Origin: Tatumella punctata
GTDB taxonomy: Bacteria; Pseudomonadota; Gammaproteobacteria; Enterobacterales; Enterobacteriaceae
Assembly: GCF_039523735.1 (NCBI RefSeq)
Contig: NZ_BAAAFW010000059.1
Location: 62,001-126,000 of the forward strand
Length of the DNA: 64,000 nt
Reading direction: 5' to 3'
Shown in pieces: positions 32,900 to 42,232 of the stretch. How positions within the stretch are numbered: the stretch's first letter is position 1; the number at the start of each line of letters is the position of its first letter. The position numbers were made by a program, and so were the translations under genes. The notes beneath the pieces are model-generated. The model saw only the letters and a program-made list of their open reading frames with translations. It had not been told where the DNA came from and made no database searches.

Positions 32900-33655
32900 A
32901 TGACCATAACCACAACTCTGAGCCGCGAGGACTTTGAACAGGCGTTACGTGATAAAGGGGCGTACTACCATATCCACCATCCGTATCACATCGCGATGCA
33001 TAACGGTCAGGCAACCCCTGAACAGATCCGTGGCTGGGTGGCAAACCGGTTCTATTACCAGACCAATATCCCGTTAAAAGATGCGGCAATCATGGCTAAC
33101 TGTCCTGATCCTGCCACCCGGCGTAAATGGGTGCAGAGGATCCTTGACCACGACGGCGCAGAGGCCGGTGAAGGCGGAATTGAAGCCTGGTTACAGCTCG
33201 GTGAAGCGGTGGGGTTATCGCGGGATGACCTGCTGTCTGACAGGCATGTTTTACCCGGGGTTCGTTTTGCGGTTGATGCGTATGTTAATTTTGCCCGCCG
33301 CGCCAGCTGGGAAGAGGCCGCCTGCAGCTCGCTGACAGAGTTATTTGCGCCGCAAATCCACCAGTCACGGCTGGACAGCTGGCCGCAGCATTATCCGTGG
33401 ATCAAAGAAGAAGGGTATTTCTATTTCCGCAGCCGCCTCAGCCAGGCGCGGCGTGATGTGGAACATGGTCTGTCGCTGGCGCTTGACTACTTTGATACGG
33501 CAGCGAAGCAAAACCGGATGCTGGAAATTTTACAGTTTAAACTGGATATTCTCTGGACGATGCTGGATGCCATGACCATGGCTTATGCACTGGACCGTGC
33601 GCCTTACCATACAGTGACAGATCAGCAGGTCTGGCACACAACCCGGCTGGTGTGA
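32900..33655 (+). CDS. pqqC: Pyrroloquinoline-quinone synthase PqqC
   Basis: Cofactor-free oxidase that carries out the final ring closure and eight-electron oxidation giving PQQ. It has 251 residues, as in Klebsiella PqqC, with an all-helical haem-oxygenase-like fold. Conserved blocks are YHIHHPYHIAMHNGQATPEQ, GWVANRFYYQTNIPLKDA, DHDGAEAGEGGIEAW and GYFYFRSRLSQARRDVEHGL, which include the His, Arg and Tyr residues that line the active site. It overlaps pqqD by one base (TGATG). Confidence 0.97.
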   Translation: MTITTTLSREDFEQALRDKGAYYHIHHPYHIAMHNGQATPEQIRGWVANRFYYQTNIPLKDAAIMANCPDPATRRKWVQRILDHDGAEAGEGGIEAWLQLGEAVGLSRDDLLSDRHVLPGVRFAVDAYVNFARRASWEEAACSSLTELFAPQIHQSRLDSWPQHYPWIKEEGYFYFRSRLSQARRDVEHGLSLALDYFDTAAKQNRMLEILQFKLDILWTMLDAMTMAYALDRAPYHTVTDQQVWHTTRLV

Positions 33656-33939
33656 TGATGAATAGTTTATCCACGGTCGTCATCTTCCGCCGCGGCTACC
33701 GTCTGCAATGGGAAGCCGCCCAGGACTGTCATGTGATCCTTTACCCGGAAGGGATGGCAAAACTGAATGAAACCGCTGCCCTGATCCTGGAGCTGGTGGA
33801 CGGTAAACGCACCATTGCACAGATTATCGGTGAACTGAACCAGCGTTTTCCCGACGCGGGTGGCGTCGACGACGATGTGACCGACTTTCTGCAAGCGGCA
33901 GTAAAACAAAAATGGATCCTGTTACATGAGTCTGAGTGA
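33655..33939 (+). CDS. pqqD: PqqA chaperone PqqD
   Basis: 94-residue RiPP recognition element protein that binds PqqA and presents it to PqqE. Blocks FRRGYRLQWEAAQ, VILYPEGMAKLNETAALILEL and GGVDDDVTDFL match PqqD of Klebsiella. Start choice: GTG 33652, ATG 33655 and ATG 33658 are in frame; ATG 33655 gives TGATG coupling with pqqC, while 33658 gives the length closest to known PqqD. The 3' end overlaps pqqE by 14 bp. Confidence 0.95.
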   Translation: MMNSLSTVVIFRRGYRLQWEAAQDCHVILYPEGMAKLNETAALILELVDGKRTIAQIIGELNQRFPDAGGVDDDVTDFLQAAVKQKWILLHESE

Positions 33940-35065
33940 ATCCGGAATTAAAGCCCCCCTGTGGCTGCTTGCCGAGCTGACATACCGCTGTCCGCTGCAG
34001 TGTCCGTACTGTTCAAACCCACTCGACTTTGCCAGACAGCAGCAGGAACTGACCACCGAACAGTGGCTGACCGTATTTCGCCAGGCACGGGAAATGGGCA
34101 GTGTACAGCTGGGCTTTTCCGGCGGTGAGCCACTGGTACGAAAAGACCTGGCCGAACTGATTGCCGGTGCACGGCAGCTGGGTTTTTATACCAACCTGAT
34201 CACTTCCGGTATCGGCCTGACCCGTCAGAAACTGGATACGTTCGCTGACGCCGGGCTCGACCATATTCAGATCAGTTTCCAGGCCAGTGATGAAACCCTG
34301 AATGCCGCCCTTGCCGGGTCGGAAAAGGCGTTTCATCAGAAACTGGAAATGGCAAAAGCGATTAAAGCCCACGGTTATCCGATGGTCCTGAATTTTGTGT
34401 TGCACCGGCACAACATTGATCAGATCGACCGGATTATCGAATTATGTATTCAGCTGGAAGCGGATGACGTCGAGCTGGCTACCTGCCAGTTTTATGGCTG
34501 GGCTCAGCTTAACCGTGAAGGGTTGTTACCGACCCGTGAGCAGATAGCCAGCGCAGAAGCGGTGGTTAAGCGCTACCGGGAAAAAATGCAGGCTGCGGGT
34601 AACCTCACCAACCTGTTATTTGTCACCCCCGACTATTACGAAGAACGGCCGAAAGGCTGTATGGGGGGCTGGGGAGCCATTTTTATGAATGTAACCCCGG
34701 ACGGTCTGGCGTTACCCTGTCACAGTGCCCGCCAGTTGCCTATCGAGTTTCCGTCGGTGCTGGATAACAGCCTGCAACATATCTGGTACCAGTCGTTCGG
34801 GTTTAACCGTTACCGGGGCTATGACTGGATGCCGGAACCCTGCCGTTCCTGTGATGAGAAAGAAAAAGACTTCGGCGGGTGCCGCTGTCAGGCATTTATG
34901 CTGACCGGTAATGCCGACAATGCCGATCCGGTTTGCAGTAAATCCGAGCATCACGGTAAAATCCTGCAAGCGCGGCGTGAAGCCGATTGCAGTGAGATTA
35001 AAGTGTCTCAGTTACGTTTCCGTAACCAGAAAAACTCGAAAGTGATTTTCACTTCACAGGGATAA
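33926..35065 (+). CDS. pqqE: PqqA peptide cyclase PqqE, radical SAM
   Basis: 379-residue radical SAM enzyme forming the carbon-carbon bond between Glu and Tyr of PqqA. The SAM cluster ligands are Cys22, Cys26 and Cys29 in RCPLQCPYCS; GFSGGEPLVRKD is the SAM-binding GGE motif. The C-terminal SPASM domain has Cys residues in GCMGGWGAIFMNV, LPCHSARQLP and CRSCDEKEKDFGGCRCQAF for auxiliary clusters. It is translationally nested between pqqD (14-bp overlap) and pqqF (4-bp gap). Confidence 0.97.
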   Translation: MSLSESGIKAPLWLLAELTYRCPLQCPYCSNPLDFARQQQELTTEQWLTVFRQAREMGSVQLGFSGGEPLVRKDLAELIAGARQLGFYTNLITSGIGLTRQKLDTFADAGLDHIQISFQASDETLNAALAGSEKAFHQKLEMAKAIKAHGYPMVLNFVLHRHNIDQIDRIIELCIQLEADDVELATCQFYGWAQLNREGLLPTREQIASAEAVVKRYREKMQAAGNLTNLLFVTPDYYEERPKGCMGGWGAIFMNVTPDGLALPCHSARQLPIEFPSVLDNSLQHIWYQSFGFNRYRGYDWMPEPCRSCDEKEKDFGGCRCQAFMLTGNADNADPVCSKSEHHGKILQARREADCSEIKVSQLRFRNQKNSKVIFTSQG

Positions 35066-35069
35066 CCTG

Positions 35070-37415
35070 ATGTCTGAACCCTGCATACAGCTGTCGCTGA
35101 ACAATGGCCTGGCTGTACGGCTATACTCATCAGACGGGTTATCCGCCGCCTCGGCCTGTATCAGGGCCGGGGCCGGCAGTATTCATGAACCTGACCGCTG
35201 GCCGGGACTGGCACATCTGCTGGAACATCTGCTATTCCAGGGCGGTGAGGTATTCCGTGGCCAGCAACGGCTGATGCCCTGGGTAACCGGGCAACAGGGC
35301 AGGGTTAATGCCACAACCGGACTCTGCGATACCCTCTGTTATTTTTCTATTGCTACTGCCGGTTTCCCCGGGGCCCTTGCCCGGCTGCTGGATATGGTCG
35401 CGGCTCCCCTGTTCGATAAGCGGGCGATCAGCCGTGAAATCGGGGTGATTGATGCGGAATATACGATGCTCAGCCGCCATGTTCCGACCCTGATCAACGC
35501 CTTTTTACGTGAGATGATCAGCCAGCCCGGCGGTTATTCACGTTTTATCGCCGGTAACCGCCAGAGTCTGGACGGGGATATCTCTTTGCTGCAACAGGCC
35601 CTGCGTGAGTTTCATCATCGTTATTATCGCCCTGATAATCTGCAGCTGATCTTACGGGCCCCGTTACCTCTCAGCCAGCTGCGGGCCCTGTTTGACAACG
35701 CGCTGCTGGCCGCCGGGCTGGCCGGCTGGCTGGCGCCTGCGCCGTATCACCGTCGCCCCCGTGCTGACAAATATTTACTGCCGCAACGGGCAGTCCGTCC
35801 GCCGGCTGTGTTGCAGCTCGACGGAGAGGTTCACCATTGTCTGGATATGATCATCGGTGATCCTGACGGTGAACTGCGGGCAGCGGTGCCACTGCTTCGC
35901 ACCCTGATCAGCGATGCCGCACCGGGGTCACTGTTTGATCACTGGCGCAGGCGCGGATTCTGCCGTCAGTTAGCGGTTGAAATTATCAGCGCCGCCGAAG
36001 GATATCTGTGGCTGATGGTCCGTGTGCAACGGCCATCTGCCGGCCCGTTGCCTGCGGGGCAACTGAACGCAGATCTGCGGGCATGGTTACAGCAACTGAC
36101 CAGGTTACCGGCTGCCAGGATCAGACATTATCAGGGGCTGGCATTGCAGCATTTCCGTGCCCTGAACCCGATGGAACAGGTAAGACAGATTGCTTCAGGT
36201 ACCGGGCCGTCGGACCGGCCGGTGAAAGCCCTGGCGACAGCCTTGTTACAGGCAATACCCTATGAATTACAGACATCATCCCGCACCTGTAGTGAACAGG
36301 CGACAGTGTGCGGCTTTGCTTGTCGCTGGCAGCCGCTGATCGATAGCACAGTGACAGATTCTCCGCCGCTGTCGTTTGTCTTTTACCCGCAGACCCTGAA
36401 TGCACCGGCGGTAGCCGCCAGCGGCACAACTGTCGGACAATGGCAGCGTTCGGCGGTCTGTGCCCCGGGAGTCCGGATCCTGTTGCGGCCTGCCGATGGA
36501 ACAACCCTGACTCCGGCGCAACTCAGACGGCTGGAAGATGCCCTGTTACCGGTATTCAGCCGAGTCAGTCATGCCGGCGGGGAGAGCGGCATTGCCTTTT
36601 ATCACAATATTCCCTGGCTGTTTATTGCCCTGCCGGACAGTGGTGAGGTGCTGGATATTGTCAGCTGGCTGGCGGTGTTGTGGCCGCCATTGACCGGGGT
36701 ATCCTCCGCCGCTGAGCCACAACAGATAGTGATCCGCCGTCTGCTGGCTGAATTTCCGTCTCTGTTATTACCGACAACCGCCCGGCCCTGCTGGCAGGGG
36801 GTGATCCAGTGTGATGACCGGGAGCTATTCAACACCCTGATGGCACGTTTACCGCCGCAGGTCGCTGATCTGCCACCTGCCACCGCGACGATATCCGCCG
36901 CGCAAAGTCATCATCACCAGCCGGATAAGGACGCAGATAACGGGATTTTGTTTTTCCTGCCATTACCCGATAACAGCCAGGCCGCAGTGCGAATAGCAAA
37001 GGCACTGGCTGCAATCTATCAGCCGGCGTTTTATCACTGGCTGCGGGAAGAGTTATCGGCTGGTTATGTGGTGTCCTGTCGTTTCGAGCAGTACGGAGAG
37101 ATGCCCGGCATCCTGTGTGCTGTCCAGTCACCGGGCTACCCCTGTGATCAGCTGGCAACATGGTGCCGGCAGTTTTTCAAGCGGATGACTCCGCAGATTA
37201 TGCAATTAAGGTTACCGCCAGCGGCCGGAGAACAGGCGCCGTTACATGCTGACCGGATAATGGCGCGGATCGGCGAGGAATTATGGCAGGTCAGTGGCCG
37301 GGGAAATCTGCCGTCAGTGGCGGGCAGTGATGAAGTGTTACTGTTACAGCAGTTGCATTTATGGCTGACAGAAAACAGCGACCAGGCATTACAACTGACC
37401 AGTGGCCGCTGGTAA
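35070..37415 (+). CDS. pqqF: PqqF-type M16 zinc protease
   Basis: 781-residue pitrilysin-family protease that, with PqqG in other species, cuts the modified PqqA to release the crosslinked Glu-Tyr. The inverted zinc motif is HLLEH (His49, Glu52, His53), with Glu130 in GVIDAEYTML as third ligand at the expected spacing. The N-terminal half is the active domain; the C-terminal half resembles the inactive partner domains of M16 enzymes. No signal peptide is visible. It ends the operon before a strong hairpin. Confidence 0.95.
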   Translation: MSEPCIQLSLNNGLAVRLYSSDGLSAASACIRAGAGSIHEPDRWPGLAHLLEHLLFQGGEVFRGQQRLMPWVTGQQGRVNATTGLCDTLCYFSIATAGFPGALARLLDMVAAPLFDKRAISREIGVIDAEYTMLSRHVPTLINAFLREMISQPGGYSRFIAGNRQSLDGDISLLQQALREFHHRYYRPDNLQLILRAPLPLSQLRALFDNALLAAGLAGWLAPAPYHRRPRADKYLLPQRAVRPPAVLQLDGEVHHCLDMIIGDPDGELRAAVPLLRTLISDAAPGSLFDHWRRRGFCRQLAVEIISAAEGYLWLMVRVQRPSAGPLPAGQLNADLRAWLQQLTRLPAARIRHYQGLALQHFRALNPMEQVRQIASGTGPSDRPVKALATALLQAIPYELQTSSRTCSEQATVCGFACRWQPLIDSTVTDSPPLSFVFYPQTLNAPAVAASGTTVGQWQRSAVCAPGVRILLRPADGTTLTPAQLRRLEDALLPVFSRVSHAGGESGIAFYHNIPWLFIALPDSGEVLDIVSWLAVLWPPLTGVSSAAEPQQIVIRRLLAEFPSLLLPTTARPCWQGVIQCDDRELFNTLMARLPPQVADLPPATATISAAQSHHHQPDKDADNGILFFLPLPDNSQAAVRIAKALAAIYQPAFYHWLREELSAGYVVSCRFEQYGEMPGILCAVQSPGYPCDQLATWCRQFFKRMTPQIMQLRLPPAAGEQAPLHADRIMARIGEELWQVSGRGNLPSVAGSDEVLLLQQLHLWLTENSDQALQLTSGRW

Positions 37416-37416
37416 T

Positions 37417-37455
37417 CAGGGTTCAGTTACCGGCAGTCACTGAACCCTGAACTTT
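37417..37455 (+). terminator. Terminator-like hairpin after pqqF
   Basis: CAGGGTTCAGT and ACTGAACCCTG form a perfect 11-bp stem with an 11-nt loop, followed by AACTTTATTT. It lies between the convergent pqqF and dld genes and may act on both. Confidence 0.75.
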
Positions 37456-37468
37456 ATTTATCCCGGAA

Positions 37469-39166
37469 TTATTTAGCCCAGAATTTTTTACGGCTGGTTT
37501 TACCGATTCCCGGGTTACAGGTATTGGTCGGGTCGAGCTGATGCCAGTGCTGTTGGTGTTCGCAGGAGGCCTGATACAGATGGCCGACATTATGCTCTGC
37601 GGGATAACGTGCGCCGCGTTGTTCCAGATATGCCATCACATCCTGTTTAAACTGGTGTGCATCCACCCCCGGCTTAAGCACGTAGTCCTGGTGGTTGACA
37701 AAGCAGAAGAAATGGCCACAGCAGGAATCGGCCTGAACCTGTGCCGCAAGATGCGGCGGCAGTTCGATGCGCCACTGGCTGTCGTTACGCCGCAGTGCCA
37801 CATCGAAAGCCACCAGCCGCTCACTGGTCGGGTAGCCCAGATAATCACAGTAACAAATAGTACAGCCGCCCACCGCAAAACGGATCAGAAAGGCATCGGC
37901 TGCTTCACGTTTATCACACAGGAAATATTCCCCCGGACGGTGGGCGAAAAATTCGTCCAGCAGGGCAGTGAGCTGCGCAGTCTGCACGGCATCCACTTTA
38001 ATCATCAGGTGATGAACGAACCGCTGGCGATAGGCCATAATGCGTGGCGCAACAAAGGACGGTGTGACCTGGTTAAAGCCCTGGATCAATTTATCGGTGA
38101 AATTATGTGGCAGAAAACGGGCATGTTTTACCCGCACATCCCAGCGCGCTTTATTCGCCATCAGTCCGGGTAATGCCTGCGGGCCCAGCTTACGAATAGC
38201 AAGGAACATATGTTTGGCATAGCGCAACGTCAGGTCAAAAGCCCCGGCGTGAATATATTCAGCCTGTAAGGGTAATTCATCCATTTTTTCCAGCAGGAAA
38301 CGCCGCAACTCTACCAGTTCCGTTTCATCATTACTGCCAATATAAAAGGTACGGGTTTGTTCACTGGCGGCGAACGTCGGCAAGCGGGCGGCAAATACCA
38401 CGACTTTACCGGCACAGCCTGCACTGTCATATAAATAACGTTTATCGCCGTTAAACCGGGCCGGTGAAGCCGCCTGTGTATCCCGCAGTTGTTTTGCATA
38501 ATCGTCGGCCCAGATTTTACCTTCCCAGTCTTCTGCATCGCCGGTGGTATATTCTCGGGTTTCGAGGGCATTAATTATTCTTTCCGGGGTATCCCCCAGC
38601 TGGATCCCCAGATGGTTGACCAGCTCCAGTTGTCCGTCTTCGGTGATGCGCGCAAACAGTGATTTTTCCGTAAATGCCGGGCCGCGGCGGATCAGTGAAC
38701 CGCCGGAGTTGTTGCATAACCCGCCAATCACCGACGCACCGATACAGGATGAGCCAATGACCGAATGAGGCTCCCGTTGTAAGGGTTTCAGAGTGTCTTC
38801 AAGTTCAGTCAGCGTCGTGCCGGGGAAAGCGATCACCTGCTGATGATTATCAATTACCTGTACGCCCGTCAGCAGTCTGGTACTGATAATCACGATATCG
38901 CGGTCATAATCGTTACCATCGGGCGTTGACCCGCCGGTCACGCCGGTATTGGATGCCTGCATCAGAATAATCACATCTTCTGCCACGCAGACTTTCAGCA
39001 GTTGCCAGAGCTGTAATAATGTCTGAGGCAGTACCACGGCGAGCGCATCACCCTGACCGACACGGAATCCTTTGGTATAAAATGCCTTGTCATCCTCGCT
39101 CACTAAAACCTGTTTATCTCCCGCGATTTCATGCAGCTTGCGGATCAGCTCCTGACGGTTATTCAT
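37469..39166 (-). CDS. dld: Quinone-dependent D-lactate dehydrogenase
   Basis: 565-residue FAD-containing peripheral membrane enzyme oxidising D-lactate to pyruvate with electrons to ubiquinone. The FAD-binding PCMH region has LMQASNTGVTGGSTPDGNDYDRD, GTTLTELEDTLKPLQREPHSVIGSS (in parts) and GASVIGGLCNNSGGSL, all matching E. coli Dld. The C-terminus carries PAEHNVGHLYQA and DPTNTCNPGIGKTSRKKFW. The enzyme feeds the same quinone pool as Mqo (50722) and PQQ-dependent dehydrogenases. It is convergent with pqqF. Confidence 0.95.
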   Translation of the reverse strand: MNNRQELIRKLHEIAGDKQVLVSEDDKAFYTKGFRVGQGDALAVVLPQTLLQLWQLLKVCVAEDVIILMQASNTGVTGGSTPDGNDYDRDIVIISTRLLTGVQVIDNHQQVIAFPGTTLTELEDTLKPLQREPHSVIGSSCIGASVIGGLCNNSGGSLIRRGPAFTEKSLFARITEDGQLELVNHLGIQLGDTPERIINALETREYTTGDAEDWEGKIWADDYAKQLRDTQAASPARFNGDKRYLYDSAGCAGKVVVFAARLPTFAASEQTRTFYIGSNDETELVELRRFLLEKMDELPLQAEYIHAGAFDLTLRYAKHMFLAIRKLGPQALPGLMANKARWDVRVKHARFLPHNFTDKLIQGFNQVTPSFVAPRIMAYRQRFVHHLMIKVDAVQTAQLTALLDEFFAHRPGEYFLCDKREAADAFLIRFAVGGCTICYCDYLGYPTSERLVAFDVALRRNDSQWRIELPPHLAAQVQADSCCGHFFCFVNHQDYVLKPGVDAHQFKQDVMAYLEQRGARYPAEHNVGHLYQASCEHQQHWHQLDPTNTCNPGIGKTSRKKFWAK

Positions 39167-39522
39167 CTATCCTGTCTGCCTTTTATTTTTCATTTTTGCC
39201 TGTGGCGGATTGATTGTGCTGCTTGTTTCGATGACCTGCCGCGACGTCCTGCGCTAGCAGTGCGATAACGTCGCGGCCTGCAATATATGAAAGCGCTTTT
39301 TTGATCAGGAAGAAAGGGGCTAAATAAAAAAAACTTATCGGACTAAAAGAAAATATCTAACAGAACCACAAAAACGCTGTTTTTGTTCTGTTAACTGATT
39401 TATTTAAACAATTTATTAACATTTAATGCCGGAAAGGCAGGGGAGATTCGGCCGCAGAGGACAGGATAAAAGCGACAGGGCGGAAAGAATCCCTGCCGCA
39501 GCGGCAGGGATTGTCATGAAGA
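39167..39522. promoter_or_regulatory. dld upstream region with two inverted repeats
   Basis: 356 bp between dld and nfsB. CCGCGACGT (39239) and ACGTCGCGG (39268) form a perfect 9-bp inverted repeat about 75-110 bp before the dld start and may be an operator. AACAGAAC-CACAAAAAC pairs with GTTTTTGT-TCTGTT across 39359-39392, an imperfect long hairpin. No gene is supported. Confidence 0.5.
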
Positions 39523-40167
39523 CTATAGCCGGGTAATGACTTGCTGTTCACTGAAACGTGACTTAGGTAACGTGGCGTTAAAATCTTTTTCACTATTAAA
39601 GCCAATCGATGCCACCACCAGACTGTGCATGCCTTTTGCTTTCAGTCCGAGCAGTTCATCCATTTTCTGCGGATCAAAACCTTCGATTGGAGTAGCATTC
39701 AGGTCTAGCGCTGCGGCACCCAGCAGCAGAAAGCCCAGAGAAATATAGGCCTGACGTTCCAGCCAGTGGCGAACATTCTGTTCATCACCGCCGAAGGCAG
39801 CAATATACTGACGGCGGCCATTATCATTAGCTGCTGCGCTGGCGTCATCTTTGAAACGACCATCGGCCGTTTCCCGGGCGTGAACTGCGGCGAGATGCGC
39901 GTCATCCAGACGGTCAGCTGAGGCAAACACCACTACCATGGCAGCATCACGTACTCTCGGCAGGTTGAATTCGCGGATGGCGGGTAAAATTTTTGCTTTT
40001 CCTTCATCGCTGGTAACCGCAAAAAAATGCCAGGGTTGCAGGTTCAGGGAAGAGGGGCTGTTGCGCAGGAGATCCAGCAATTGCTGCTGTTGTTCAGCAG
40101 TCAGTTTTTTTTGCGGATCATAGGCTTTGGTTGTGTAACGCTGTTTGGCAACCTCGACGATATTCAT
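39523..40167 (-). CDS. nfsB: Oxygen-insensitive NAD(P)H nitroreductase (NfsB-like)
   Basis: 214-residue FMN flavoprotein reducing nitroaromatics and quinones, related to E. coli NfsB (217 residues). Shared blocks are STKAYDPQKKLT-like TTKAYDPQKKLT, SPSSLNLQPWHFFAV (FMN binding), DGRFKDDASAAANDNGRR, LLGAAALDLNATPIEGFD and DFNATLPKSRF. The ATG at 40167 follows GGAGG and gives MNIVEVAKQRYTT; the ten upstream codons in frame are not conserved. It is monocistronic on the minus strand. Confidence 0.93.
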   Translation of the reverse strand: MNIVEVAKQRYTTKAYDPQKKLTAEQQQQLLDLLRNSPSSLNLQPWHFFAVTSDEGKAKILPAIREFNLPRVRDAAMVVVFASADRLDDAHLAAVHARETADGRFKDDASAAANDNGRRQYIAAFGGDEQNVRHWLERQAYISLGFLLLGAAALDLNATPIEGFDPQKMDELLGLKAKGMHSLVVASIGFNSEKDFNATLPKSRFSEQQVITRL

Positions 40168-40290
40168 CTGGATGACCTCCGGAGTAATGTTAAACACTGG
40201 CTATATTCAGGCTAAAGTAACAATTTCGTTATCAGACGACCAGTCTAATCCCCGGCTGACGCACTAAAGGTTAAAGGGGCCTCTGACGGG

Positions 40291-40908
40291 TTAAAAGTAT
40301 TTATTCGCGATAGTTTTCAGAGTGATATTGTACTTAAGCGACAACAGCCGGATCAGTGTGCAGGTAACGATAGATAGCCAGACACTGTAGTGTTCCGGAA
40401 TAATATTAGCAGAACCCAGTAACTCGATAGCCGCGCCAATTAATGCCGCACTGGCATAGATCTCTTTGGTAAAAATAACCGGTGTTCTCCCCGCCAGAAT
40501 ATCCCGCAGACATCCGCCACCGACCGCACTGACACAGCCCATTAAAATAGAGAATTCGATATTTTGCGTATATTGCCAGGCTTTATTTGCACCAAAGGCG
40601 GCAAAAAATCCCAGTCCCAGGGCATCAAAGAACAGGGCCGGTTTTTCGAAAGAGAATACCAGTTTCTGGAAATAAGACAGCAGAGTCATGGCCATAATCA
40701 CGCAGAGCAGGTATTCCACATTCACCAGCCCTGCGGGCGGGGTGGCACCCAGACAGAGATCCCTGATACAGCCGCCGCCAATGGCGGTAACAAATGACAG
40801 TGCAAAGACACCAAACAGATCGAACCGGTTTCTGACGCCGACAGTAGCCCCACTGAGGGCAAAGACAAAAGTACCGAATAAGTCGATAAAGTGTAAAAGT
40901 AAGCTCAT
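40291..40908 (-). CDS. TRIC/UPF0126 family membrane channel (YicG-like)
   Basis: 205-residue integral membrane protein of two homologous three-helix repeats plus one helix. Each repeat carries the GGGxxRD motif (GGGCIRDLCLG and GGGCLRDILAGRTP). Bacterial members are trimeric TRIC-type cation channels; E. coli YicG is the nearest type I know. Blocks LFGTFVFALSGATVGVRNRFDLFGVF and FFDALGLGFFAAFGA (read in parts) fit. The start codon is at 40908 with a purine-rich site upstream. No functional context is apparent. Confidence 0.9.
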   Translation of the reverse strand: MSLLLHFIDLFGTFVFALSGATVGVRNRFDLFGVFALSFVTAIGGGCIRDLCLGATPPAGLVNVEYLLCVIMAMTLLSYFQKLVFSFEKPALFFDALGLGFFAAFGANKAWQYTQNIEFSILMGCVSAVGGGCLRDILAGRTPVIFTKEIYASAALIGAAIELLGSANIIPEHYSVWLSIVTCTLIRLLSLKYNITLKTIANKYF

Positions 40909-41288
40909 AAATTCTCGATAAACCGGGTTTCAGGCAGTAAAAACAGCACTCCGGCCGCCGCAGGATCTTCTGCCCCGGCAAGGCCATCCGCTCACCGGGC
41001 GCAGGCACAATAAATGTTTCCGGCGAAGAGCGCAATCCTTTGCGTGGCATCGCCTGCGGCTGGTACAGCCGGTGATTTCTCCTGAACAGAGACGGGCTGA
41101 GGTGGCAGGTAAAAGAAGTTACGTCAGGGATCGGGAAAAATCGTGACAGGATGACAGCCAGCCGATACCCTGAAACCAGTAAATATTATGAACGACAGAC
41201 CGGTTTTTTCCGGCAAATGGTTGCCTGCTCAGGCAGCCTCTGACGTTCCCGGCGCCCCCTGAACAGCAGATAAATAGGATAGGTAGTC
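40909..41288. other. Intergenic region between TRIC gene and yddG
   Basis: 380 bp between divergent genes. A frame on the minus strand overlaps the TRIC gene and lacks any domain, so I reject it. The region should contain both promoters; I saw no specific operator or hairpin. Confidence 0.4.
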
Positions 41289-42209
41289 ATGAATTCGACA
41301 AAAGCGACGGTCATCGGCTTAGCCGCTATTGTGCTTTGGAGTGCCAATGTCGGGCTAATCAAACATGTCAGTGAAGGGTTCGGGGCGGTCAGAGGAGCTG
41401 CGCTGGTATATACCCTGAGTTCGGTGGTGCTGTTACTGACTGTTGGCTTCCCGAAACTCAGAACATTTCCGCGCAGCTACCTGCTGATCGGCAGCTTACT
41501 GTTTGTCAGTTACGAAATCTGCCTGTCCCTGTCGCTGGGTTTTTCACAAAATGCTCAGCAGGCCATCGAAGTCGGGATGGTGAATTATCTCTGGCCGGCA
41601 ATGACCGTGGTTCTGGGGATCATTGTAAACCGTCAGCGGGTACACTGGACAATTTTGCCGGGCATTGGCCTGTCGCTGGCAGGCATTCTTCAGGTGTTGT
41701 CCGGTAACCAGCCGCTCTCCCTGATACAGATAACCCGGCATATTGGAGAAAACCCGTTCAGTTACGGTCTGGCTTTCAGCGGAGCGGTTATCTGGGCGGT
41801 GTACTGTGTTGTCACCCAAAAGCTGGCTCGTGGCAGTAACGGAATTACCTTCTTCTTTATGCTGACTGCGGCCACCCTGTGGGTGAAACAGCTGAGTTCT
41901 TCCGCCAGTCCTTTCAGTGTCAGTCTGCCTGCCACCATAAGCCTGTTACTGGCAGCCCTGGCGTTCGGCCTGGGTTACGCGGCATGGAATATTGGTATTC
42001 TGCGCGGAAATGCCACCTTACTGGCGACTGTTTCTTATTTTATTCCGGTACTGTCAGCGGTACTGGCTTCAGTTATGCTGCACTCCGCCCTGACCCTTTC
42101 ATTCTGGCAGGGCACAGGGATGGTCTGCTTTGGTTCTCTGGTTTGCTGGCTGGCAACCCGCAGAAAAAAACCGCCAGTGTCACAGGCGGTGGTGCAGCAG
42201 AACCGGTAA
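41289..42209 (+). CDS. yddG: Aromatic amino acid exporter YddG (DMT family)
   Basis: 306-residue drug/metabolite transporter with ten predicted helices. It aligns along its length with E. coli YddG: ATVIGLAAIVLWS, FVSYEICLSLSLGFS, QQAIEVGMVNYLWP, ARGSNGITFFFMLT and YAAWNIGILRGNATLLA. E. coli YddG exports aromatic amino acids and some toxic compounds. The start ATG has a TAGGATAGGT purine region upstream. It is followed 23 bp later by a GST gene, possibly one operon. Confidence 0.92.
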   Translation: MNSTKATVIGLAAIVLWSANVGLIKHVSEGFGAVRGAALVYTLSSVVLLLTVGFPKLRTFPRSYLLIGSLLFVSYEICLSLSLGFSQNAQQAIEVGMVNYLWPAMTVVLGIIVNRQRVHWTILPGIGLSLAGILQVLSGNQPLSLIQITRHIGENPFSYGLAFSGAVIWAVYCVVTQKLARGSNGITFFFMLTAATLWVKQLSSSASPFSVSLPATISLLLAALAFGLGYAAWNIGILRGNATLLATVSYFIPVLSAVLASVMLHSALTLSFWQGTGMVCFGSLVCWLATRRKKPPVSQAVVQQNR

Positions 42210-42232
42210 ATTGTGACTGACGGAGAATATCG

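Noticed and set aside
37541..38173. 210-codon frame on the plus strand inside dld
   Set aside because: It is antisense to highly conserved dld codons and has no ribosome site or domain.
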